Shown: one piece after another, positions 39,401-51,400 of the stretch
Position numbering within the stretch: position 1 is the first letter of the stretch
How the letters are laid out: each line of letters opens with the position of its first letter
NCBI RefSeq assembly: GCF_001949145.1
Contig: NW_019091509.1
Location: forward strand, 622,301 to 681,414
From: Acanthaster planci
Lineage: Eukaryota > Echinodermata > Asteroidea > Valvatida > Acanthasteridae
Direction of reading: 5' to 3'
Length of the DNA: 59,114 nucleotides
Position numbers and translations under genes: made by a program
Notes under the pieces: model-generated
Databases searched by the model: none
The model's input: the letters and a program-made list of their open reading frames with translations, nothing else
What the model was told of the DNA's origin: nothing

Positions 39401-42400
39401 TGATTGTTTACTAAAATATTCCACAGTTGCTAGATCAGTACAAGAAATAATTTCAATCAACTTGTAACACCAAAAACCCTGGTGCAGTGTAAATCACAGA
39501 AATTTTTTTGACTGTTTGTAGTTTTCTTTTTTTCCCATCAAAACAGAAAATTATCTGAGGACAAAGGCACTTTTATAATCCCTTCATATGAACTATCCTG
39601 CACGTTGAGCAAAAAGCAAAAGATTTACCGTATTTGCTCATGTGTTCTTTACCAGCTTGGCTAAACATCTGAGCTGTGATCGGGCCAGGCTGCAGGCCAT
39701 GAGTGTTCATAAGGACCTCAACATGTTTGTCGATTGGGTTGGTACGGTCCTCAAACTAAACAGTTGGGAGGTTAAACTAAGTTGTAAATTATCATAAATA
39801 AATTAACTGTAAAAGTGGATGAGTGGGGGATAGCTGAAGGTAAAAATTGACCAGAATATTCAATTTTGAATTGGAGACTCTGTATTTCTGCACAAATCAC
39901 AAAACAGGAGAAATAAATTAAACAGTTTAATCATAACTGCATGTAGGTGACGTGTTACACCACAAATTTCCTGATGATAATCAGATTCACAATCAGTAAA
40001 TGTTTGTACAACTTTAACAATGTAAAATGCAAGCTCATTAGACAAAATGTCAGAGTCCAGGGGACAAACTTTGCTTTACAGATAAGATTGACCTTCATAC
40101 AGCATTTGATTCCAACTGAATAAAAGTACAGGAAAACATAAAGTATTATTACACAGTGGCATAATGTGACAGCGTTTCATTATGGATTCCCATAAAGTAA
40201 GTACATGTACCTTCTGAACAGCAACTGTTAAGAAGGGGCTCACTTCTAAGGTTAACGAAGAGCCATTTTTGCTGCCATATGCCTAGTGCACATGTGTGTG
40301 AACAGCCATTTGATTTGTGCACATTCGGACAGAAATCAGTCATACCATATTCTGTTCCATGCATAACATGTGAAGCACTGTGTTGATGTGTGGTAACTTG
40401 GTAAAAAATGGATGCCCTTTCTACATGTAGGTAACAAAGCATACTCTTACATTTACAGGTCAGAAATAAATAAGCAACGGTTCATTCGGCAAGAGAAGAG
40501 ATAAACCATTCCAGCTGTGTCTGCTTCTTTTTTTAAGGGTATTTAACCCACATGCCTATGGTAGATGTGTCTGCTGGCTCCTTAGTGGGACTTTTTATTC
40601 TGAACATTAACTTTGAGGCACAATATAGAAAAGGAGCACTTTGCATAAAAGTGTAACATACTTTCAACTTGCCCCAGCTAGACCCATCTATATTTGTCAA
40701 CCTTTTAACATAAAAAGCAAACACAACTTCCCACGGACTACAGAGACAGATGTACATGAACATTCCATGGTAATAAATATACAGTGTACTAGTGTCTATT
40801 TAATTGTTTCATGGGAACCGGGTACCCGTCGTAATAAAAAAAAAATCTAACCCTAAAATCCAAATAAAAAATATCTGGAAAAAAGTATTAAAATTGCCAA
40901 TTTTAATAAAAGCAAACTGCATATTTATAACAGCATTTGGGAATAAAACTTGGGAAACCATGTCAGCATTCAATGCAGACTGTTTTATTTCCTTCAAAAA
41001 AACCTTTTCAAATCTTTCTTTTTCGGTGTTTGAAATGCTACCAAGTAATATGTTACATTGGTTATACATGTAGGTGCTTGGTTCCATGAATTGGAACCGG
41101 TTCCAGCCATAAGTGTTTCGGCACTCAGGTACCTGGTTCCCATGCATTGCCAAAGCAGCTACATTATGAACCTGTGCTTTCAGTGAGCCTTGCTGCATCT
41201 TTTCAAATCCCAATGCCATGACACAATCAGCCAAGCCTCCTTCAACCAGCTGCTTGGCCAAATACAAGGCAGAAGAACCAGTGGCACACGCATTGTTCAC
41301 CTGTACCAAAAAAAAAAACACATGAACTGCTTCTGCAGCAAAAGAATCCTTGTCACAAAGTGGGTCAATTGTGGTCACTCATGGTGGTTGGCACAGTGAT
41401 TTAATGCCTTGAACTACATGTACACCCAGTCACTGGCTTGACCTCAAGATGTTGGTAGCTCTAGAGTAAACTCCTGGTCACTTTTGCTGGAGCAGCCATC
41501 ATGTTGTTTGGTTGCCAAAGAGATAAGCCTGTCTTTGTTTTTTGCAAAAGCAACCCTCCTCCACCCCATTCAGTGCCACCATCGGGTAAAACCGTAGCTT
41601 ACTTCAATGCCTCTTTTGTTGCTTTGCAAAATTTGGGTGAGCACTAAGTCGGTGCTCTAGAGTTATCTAGAGTAATCGACAGCGATCCCATGTTAATTTT
41701 TTAAAGAGCCAAAAGGGAATTTCCCCCCTTTTTTCTTCAATGGTTTTAGGGAGGTTTTTGCCCTTCTTAAGAGTTGGCAAAGTCACTGACATCGGTTGGA
41801 GTTGGCGTGCAAATTTCATTCAGGACCTGCAAATTGACCTCAATTTTCCTTTGTCGGCAGAAGCACTAGATTATTAAGGGCCAAATTAAGAAAGCCAGTT
41901 CGTACTCACCAGTTTATGTGGATTAACAGAAATAGTTGTTAGTGGTTTTTGAAAATGCTCATTGGTTGACCGATATTCCAGCAAGACAGTTTAGGCCCAA
42001 GTCGGGCCGCACTTCATGGAAATCACAGCGTTTGATATTGACAACTTAGGATGGTTGGCCCTAGCCTTGGTCAAGGCATTCGTCATTCATCACATCTCAG
42101 CGCAGCGAGCACCAACCGCTCGATATCAACGTGAAGACTGACGTCACACGGTCTAAGAAATATGCAAATCAGCTGAACCAGGATAAACGCCTTGGAGCAA
42201 CCATCCGTGGAAGCTGTATTGGATGGTGCTCATTATGCTAATGACAAAAACCAATGTTTTAAATACGCTTTTGGATTGGTTCACATTAGTAAATGCATAA
42301 TTCAAGTCGGTCGTAGGGTGAAAGGTTAACTGAAATGCACATGTGGCTATACATGTACTGTACATGACAAGTCAACAATATAAATTTTGCCAGCTGATCA

Positions 42401-45400
42401 ACGTGATCGGAGATCGAGTTTGCCTTTGCTTTGCTGTACTGATTGTGATTGATTTTTTTCCAATGATTTAAACTAGTGGATAACGCTATCTGGCTTGGTT
42501 GGTTACAATACAGACTTGGTCAGCAACCTCCAGTTAAATAAATGACAATTGTCACAACTTGACTTACGCTAGTATAGGCTTTATATCTGATCTGAGAAGC
42601 TCCGAGCAGAAACGTTCAGCCTGAAAAATAACAGATTTCCCATTGTCTGTGGGTGAATTCCCGAAAACGTTGTGACCCCGCAGAAAGTACATGTACGTGT
42701 ATTCCAAAGCTTGCTGCTGCTCGGCACGAAAATCACCCAACATTAATTTATCTCCAGCAGAATTCAAGTAATAAGGCTACTCATCATGCCATTTGTCATT
42801 TTACATTGTTATTGTGCATGCCAGTTCACGTTGATGCATTATGCATAGGCCCTATGTATACTTAGATGAGATTGGTCACCATGCACTCATCGCACGCCTG
42901 CATCTACAGTGTATTCATATTCGCATATGAAGTCATGCGCTAGAAATCTAGCACAAAAGTAAAGAAAAACATAAGCTTCAGCGGACGGTTGCATTAAGGC
43001 ATTCGTCCTGGCTCAGCTGATTTGCATACATGTGTATTTGTTAGACCGTGTGTGATTTCGAGCAGCTGGTGGTGTGCACTGTGCTGCGAAGAATGACGAA
43101 CACCTTGACCAAGGCTAGGTTGGCCCCAAAGTTATACTAGAGTAGATCCTTGTTAATTTGTTCATGAGAATTAGTTAATTTTGCATTCTGTCATTTGTAC
43201 TTCCTGTTTGAATGTGCATATCGAAGGCGTTGTACCTCTCTGATACATTCCAAAATGATTTACCGCTCCATCTGCTTTGGGCAGAAACAAACGCGGACAA
43301 TTGCTTTTTCATACACTTTGCTGATGTTTTTACACATTATGCTGATATTAATTGCTGTTTCGCATCACTAGCTTCGGGTGGGAACAATCTCTGTAGATTT
43401 CTGAATAGCTATACTTTGCCTGTAAACAATCGCTTAATTGCACAAAATGACCACTAATGTACTACATGTACCTCTACCAACAAATTTCAGTTGCACTTTT
43501 TATGTTGAAAAAATACTTTTCCTTTGCTATTTATGAATGTTATGATGTTAAATAAATAAAATAGCATCATTTTGCACACCAACCCATCAACATTTAAAAT
43601 TAGCAAAGTAAAATTACAAAAAAAATAAAATACAACTTTAAGTTAGTGCTGCATGTAGTACATCAGTGGTCCTTATACATTTAGTTTAAGTATTGATATG
43701 CTGTACATGTACCACCATTTTCAAGGAAGGTCAAAATGTCATTCTGTGACTAAAATTTCCAGCCTGTAAGTTTAGATGTACTTAATGAAATTATTGTCCT
43801 TTGAACGTCATATGAAATTGGGCACACCCTCAGTATATTATCCTTGATTACTTGTAAAAGAATGTACCAGTAGCCAAAGCTCTCCCATCAAGCCTCTGCT
43901 GATACAACTATGCAAACAGCATTGGTACATTACATAGAGACACTGCACTGTGCATCAAATATGAGCTGAGAATGCAATTTGCTTGCCTCAGTCTGTTCAT
44001 GTCAACAAGGTTAATCATAAGTGTTTCCGGGCACCAGTTGTAAGTGCTGCTGAGGTCAAGCAACTTTGACAAGAAAAGCATAAGCTGGAAAAGCTGGCAA
44101 CAAATTTTGGACCAAATATTCTCTACAAATATTTGCACAGCGTTTCATGAGTAAATTTCCAAGTAAAGTTGATATTTGAAAAAATTACACATTTGAAAAG
44201 CAGCAGCAGGGCAATTTTTCAAAATACAAACCTCAAAAAATGCACCTTTGTATCTCAACTTAGGCTCATATTCATTTCGAGTTTCACTATTCTCATGGGT
44301 ATTCTGCTGCCTTCTTGGTTTTATGCCCAAGAGAATTTTCACATTTTTGACATCATAGCAACAGCACCCTCATTTGTCCAGAAAAGTATGGGAAATTCTT
44401 AAAGTTTTAAAAATGCAATTTTCAAATGCATTTAACCCAAAGGGATGTCAGATAATTTCTTTACAATGATGGAGAGTATAAAACTCATTGCTGTAACCCC
44501 TTGTTTTTTAGATTTTGTTTTCACAAATGAATGCGCATCTTGACTAATTGATTGTGACTAATTAGCCACTGAGGTTCATTTTAATTACTTGGTTCTTGCA
44601 AAAGTTACATTTTTAAGGAATTATGTTTTGCAGTTTTAAAATTGGAGAAACTCCTCTGGTGATTATCTCAAAAACTGCGAAATCTCCATGTGTGGCTCTT
44701 CTTGAAATGTCGACAAACTGCAGAACCTTCTAAAACAGACATTCCTTGGAGCATGTACAAATGATAGCCCTCATTCATTGCAATATGCACAACTGTAAGT
44801 AAGGCTCAGGAAACACTGCAACATACATGTATTTGGAATCAATTCTGATTTGGTCGAGGAATTTATTATTCTGTTCAGAAGAAACTTGTTCAAAATCAAC
44901 TGTAAGTTCCTCCCCCCAAAAAAACTATGACCAAAAAAAAAGAAGCCCTCATATATACATCCACTTGAAAATGCAACGGTCAATCGCTCATAAGAGGTCA
45001 ACAAAAGGTGTCATCACCCTCTAAGCCATTCATCTTGTGCTTTCATAACATCTCCATTCGTAGACAAAACATTTGAGTTTACTACATTTGTATAAAAAGC
45101 ATCAGATTTTTCCCCAAAGAATCTCAAATCTTGGAATAAATGCTAGAATTTGCCTTTATTTTTGGGATTGTTGGGCAATGTCTAGGATCAACTTCCCAGC
45201 AACTAGAATAGCCTGCCGCTGACAGCTGATTGTTCCAGAAAGTGGAGTGCTATACCAAGTTCAGAATGGGTAGTATTTGATTCTGGCCCGGTTACATGTA
45301 CCTGAGCCACTTGTTCCATTACTGTGTTCTCAGTGGTCAGAGAGGGCAAAACCTAATAAGGTACAAAAATCATCATCCCCAATGCAAAATCCTAATGAAT

Positions 45401-48400
45401 ATAATGGCATTCTCTGATACATTTCAATTTTAGACAGTGGTAGTTCTTTGTGTAGAATGTTCCACTGTCACGGGTTTGGTATTCCAGGTGTACATGTACA
45501 ATGCAGCTGCATTCATGGGTGCTTTAATGCAATCATAGTTTGTCTACATGTATATGTACAGAGGTACATGTATACTGTACGTACGTTGTATATAGGAATA
45601 CCAGTCATGCCAAGTTGGTACATAGCACGCTGACCACATGTAGTGTCTCCATACACATAGCCTACCACACCTTGTTCCACATCACTGTACTTGATACCAG
45701 CATCATGTAAAGCCTTGGTGCCAGCCTCCTTAGCCATTTCTGGGTAGTCAAAGTCTGCTCGTCGGCCTGGCTTCTCAAACTGTTTTTGTGAAAATAAAAT
45801 ATCACACATTACTGAGAAAAATTTGAAGTAAATTGCTTCAAAACCAAATTATGTTTTATGAAAGTGTGATACATATCTAACTATCTATTTTAGTCAAAAA
45901 TGGGCAAAAATATAGCAATTCTCTTTTCAGATGACCAAAAGGCTTCTGACACTTCGAATGATTTTTTTTTAATAAGATTTTTCGCCTTTTTGACTTTTGG
46001 AGTTTTGTAAATTGGATCCGAACAATGCATTCATGAACGTTTTTTCTACGTGCAATGAATTAATGATGGCTGCTCTCCGAAGTATTTACACTTCAGCATG
46101 GCCTTAGGCAATGATGTCCTTTCTGCATTGTTATTTTCAATCATTGCAGAAGTTCTTGAAACCAAAATAAGAACGAGCTGAGAAATTAAAGGGATCGAAT
46201 TAGCAGACAGATTTGTGTGTTTCAATTGGGCAATGGAAAATCTTTGCAATTTTACTGATATTTACATTCATGCTGCCCATACCATTCACTTCTCAATATG
46301 AATTTTAAAAGGCAAAAATGCTGTTCATGTGCATGTACATTATTACAATGTACATCAAACTTTCTATAATTTTGTAATTAGCTAATAAATCTGTTGGCAA
46401 GAAATTTCCAACAAAGATTGCAAAGATCAATTTACAACAGAAATAACTGCACAAATATTTTTGCGTAATAATTATATTAAGTATAAAAATATGCCACAGT
46501 ATCTAAGCAACTGGCATAAATCCAACTTTGTTTACATGTACGTTATAAACCTTCTGAATGAAAAGGGTGAATTGTTCAATGAGTATCTTAGAGACATATT
46601 AAAAATATAATGGTGGGCAGAAATGTATTTATAAAGGATGGCCAAACCAAAAGAGTGGTGGCCAAACCAAAAGAATGGTGGCCAAACCAAAAGAATGGTG
46701 GCCAAACCAAAAAGAATGGTGGCCAAACCAAAAGAATGGTGGCCAAACCAAAAGAATGGTGGCCAAACCAAAAGAATGGTGGCCAAACCAAAAGAGTGGT
46801 GGCCAAACTAAAAGAATGGTGGCCAAACCAAAAGAATGGTGGCCAAACCAAAAGAGTGGTGGCCAAACCAAAAGAATGGTGACCAAACCAAAAAAATGGA
46901 GGCCAATCCAAAAGAATGGTGGCCAAACCAAAAGAATGGTGACCAAACCAAAAGAGTGGTGGCCAAACCAAAAGAATGGTGGCCAAACCAAAAGAATGGT
47001 GGCCAAACCAAAAGAATGGTTCACAATCTTAGCAAACACTGAAAACAGAACTCCCTTTGAAAGGTTTACATGGTACATGTGCATGTTCTTTTAGCAGTTC
47101 AGAAAATGTACTTGTACATGTAACAACTAAAGCAGTATACAAAGTCTTAATTAATGGAAGAAGTAAAATGCCAGTATGTAGAAAATACTGGGAAGATATT
47201 GTGATGGCTTCATTCATCAGAAGACGGAAGCACAAATTATAAAAGGACGATCATGTGGATTTACATACTTGAACTTGTTTATTTCGGACAGGTCAATTGC
47301 CAACAAATAACAACCAACCACACTGACCACTAATTACATGTACAATCAACTCCAAAACAAACTGACTGTAACAATCTGTAATCTACATGAAGAGTGAATA
47401 TTTACATGTACCTGTTGGGGTTGTTTATAACTACATGTACGAACAAAGAAAAACACATTCGACCATAACATTTTAAAAGAAAAAATATAAAAAAGAACAA
47501 ATACAGCACATGTAGCATGGCAAAACAACTTTACGTTCTCCACCACAAGAGGGCGCCAGTGCGACCAAGCAAATGTGCTGTTTACATGAGAGACTGGCTC
47601 ACGTGCACGCAGCAGTGATGTATTATATAATGCACTGCCAAGGCAAGTATTGATGGTGCAAAGGTAGCATAATGCATTTCCCATCGCAGCGTGCTATCAG
47701 GTAATATTAGAGATAACCAATAATCATTAACTACATGTAATAGTCAATATCCAATACATGTCATGAAATTCCATAACAACGTACATAATGAAGAAATACA
47801 GTGGAGTCCTGCATAGAAACCAAAATGTAAACCTACATGTACTTTGTAAAGGGAAAACTGTGAATACATGTAGTCCGCTGTGTTGTTTATTCAGGTGCAA
47901 TGTGATGACCCCCTTTTTTTTAACTGTGATAAAACCCCTATCATTTCCTTTGATCACAAATGTGCCACTAGAAGTAGAGTTCCAAGTTGTAAACTGAAGG
48001 GTGGAAAAGCACACGTAGAAACTGGCCAAGCGGAAGGACATATGAATACAGAAGCTGCATTGAACACAAAAGTGTACATGTCATGTATCCACAAAGTCTG
48101 TTTGTAGTGGTTCCTTTGCTTACTGCGCGGCTTGTACATGTACACTTGGCAAAGCAGCTTGAACACCACAAACAAAAACACATCTGCACTGAATGTTAGA
48201 GCAAACCTTGCATTACTCTTTTTATTTTACATCAAACTGTCAATTTTACAATGTGATGCCATTTTAGCTCGTAGACAACAGCTCATTGTACCATTTACTT
48301 ACATGCAGATCATTCATTTGGTCTTAAGATTTACTCCTCTTGAATGCTTAGCAAACATTGATGCCTGCACCTCAATCAGCCCTGTCACTTCGAACGAAGG

Positions 48401-51400
48401 TAAGCTTTGCATCAGTAACTGCCTTCATATTCAGCATCAATCACCCCCTACTTGATCCCAGCAGCGACACCTTTTGTACTTGTAGTTCCAGTACGTGATT
48501 GTCCATCACTGTCTTAAGTTGTGTGATGATTTACAACATTTTCTATAAAGGGATAGTACATGTACATGTATGTACCTCAGCCAAAAAATTATTTACATGT
48601 AGTATAGAATTGATGAACCCGCACTTTATTGCATTTTTTTTTTCAAAACTCACACAAAACTTTTTCATATGTGTCAGAAAATGGCTATTCTGCACGTTTC
48701 ATCAAATTTTTTCACAGCCTAATGGCTTTTAATGGTCAGTAAATTTTCGCCTGCGTGGCATATCATTATATGTATGATTTTATTTTCTTGTAAATTTAAT
48801 GCAAAATAAAACCATTAGCACCACTATTATCTAGTCACGTAATTCAATCACCTACAAGCCTAGATGTTTGCCCCCCTCCCCGGAAAACACCTGGTGACAC
48901 CGATGGTTGGGAGATTGGCTTTCGACGAGACATGGCACACATATCAATAAAAGTAACATCATTTTTCTTTAGGTCTGTTAAGTTGATACAGTATAAGAAA
49001 CAACCACAGTGCATCCCCCACCCAAAAAATAGATTCATGATATTACATGTACATATAGATACTTTTGATAAATGTTAGGAGTACAATACATGTGTACATG
49101 TTACATGTATATGCATGTATTTTTCACTTGGGGTTTGCAATCTTGAAGATCAAAGCGCAGCTGAAATATGAATGCTAACAAACATTGGTGTGTTATATTA
49201 AATGTACGCATACTGTACATGTACATTTACATAGCTTATTTGCCTCGCTTTGTTTCTTGATATGGTGTATGCTAATAGTGAAAGATCTGTGAACATTAAC
49301 AGTCCCTGTCCTCCAATTTCAATATGACTTTCACACACGACGATTTGGAGTTACTGCACCAGAGTGCATACTGTACGTGCACAGGTACACGTACATACAT
49401 TTTGTACATATCCCAATTTTACTTGGCCTCATCTAGTAAAATTTTTGTTTCCAAATTTGTCTCACCTGATGTATTAGGAGAGGTGGCACAACATAGCATA
49501 TGCTTTTTTCTACGACCAGTTGGCAACAAGGCAAACGAATCAGAGTTCTGAATTCTTTTTGTTCTTCATTTAACCCTAACCCCCTAGGGTGTATGTACCG
49601 TATATATACCCCATTAGGTCATCAAAATAATACAGTTCCCAGGAGCCTGTCTCCGGGGAACTCCCTTTGGGCCAGAGGGGTGAGAGCGTTCATGATACCA
49701 GCGGAGTTGCTTATGCTGCGCGTGCGGCTTTGGCCCATTTCCAACAACGGCTGCACCCCAACCAATCAGACGGTGCACACGTCACTCTGGCTGGTTGTTT
49801 TGGCGTGTTCGCTACACTTCTCCTCTTTCGCCGAGCGCGTACAATTTGTAGTAAAAAAAAACCCACCCACCCTCCGCACTGGAGGTGGATCCCACCTTGT
49901 TTTATTTGCATGCACTGGCAGGAAATGCCGGGCCAGTCCTAGGGGCGGCAGCAGGGCTCCTGGCCACTCATTGTTGGCTGCTCAAGCAGCACGCATACAG
50001 GCACCAGCAGGGCTCCCTTCAAGAGTAGCATTTGGGCATTCAAGATGACAGGAAGGGGTGCTCGGTCCCTCTGATAGGCTTGGGTGGGCAGGTCCTGAGA
50101 CCCGCGATCCCTTCAGGGTTAAACCTCCTGGCCGCTGACCATAGGCTGCACAAGTCATGTCCTGTTCTGGGCATAAAAGCCCCAGTTGCGGGGTGGCCTC
50201 TCCCCCTGCGGGTCCCCCGTGCCTTGGGGGGTCGGGATGGGGGTAAACATTCTGACGACTTGCTGCACACACAGTCTCTCGGTTACTGGCCACCAGTTAA
50301 AGCTCCGGCGTCTCTTGCCCGTTATCTATGTGTTAGAGTTTCGGCATCTCTTGCCCGTTACACATGCATTACAAGATCCGGTGTTTCTTGCCCATTACTT
50401 TGCGTCATTAAATCGGCGTCTCTTGCTCGTGACGCTATGGAGAAGTTCTCCATTATAGTGGTGCTACGTTGTTAGCACTGTGTACTTTGATAATAGCTAC
50501 ATATATTATTGTTGCCTTTACTTGTGTATCATTCAAGGTGTTTCTGGGGCCCCATAGCAATTCCTGTAAATCCAGAACATTGTATTTGTTGTTTCAAGTT
50601 GCGGCTGGAATAAGCGCTCGGCGAAGAAGGCTGAAGCATACCCAAAATCTGTGTTCCTGTGTCCCTCAACTTCTCTGGGCCAACGTATTCTAGTCACGTG
50701 GTACCATCCTTCCAATAAAAACTGGAGGTCGTAACTTCTAAGGATCGTCTACGCCATCTTAACTTTGGGCTTGTATTCAACTTCTCGCTAATCATATACA
50801 AGAATAAAAGGTATGCATTTCAATAAAAAAATATCTTACCTATTTTGTGGTGAAATTTGAATGGAAGCAGACGATGCGATTGCATTACGTATGCTAAATA
50901 ATGCTATATTTTTATGGGGTATATGAATTCCATTGCTGTATTGTCATGATTGTGTGGGTGTTTGTTTGAACCAATCTACCATTTTTAGTACCCATACTAT
51001 TTTGAAATTAATTTCTTTGATCAACATTATATTCTTGGAACACTAACATTATATCATTAGGAAATGGTAAACAAATTTTGGGTTATGATCTACGTGTAGG
51101 TGCAAGTACATGTACATGTACATGTACACTGTAGGCCTATTTCCCAAGATAATTGCAGGAAGTCTTTTTTTCATTATTTTTTTCTGTAGTTTTGTTCTGA
51201 TAATGATCATGAACATGTAAAATGCTAATATTTCATCTTTGTAATCAAATCTAAAATAAAATAAATAACACTGACAAAATTCGTATGAACGTTTGCCTCT
51301 GTACGTGTAAATCTGATACTAAACAAATGCAATGGGCCGAGCAGGCCAGGGCGTAGGAAAATGAATACAAACTAACAACCCTCACACACTGGGCAACAAG

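Noticed and set aside
46532-47094. Repetitive open frames up to 151 codons on both strands
   Set aside because: They are produced by the 20-bp minisatellite, which has no stop in any phase. There is no start context or domain.
49500-50048. 182-codon open frame
   Set aside because: It lies in the GC-rich LTR-like island. Composition explains its length and I recognise no domain.
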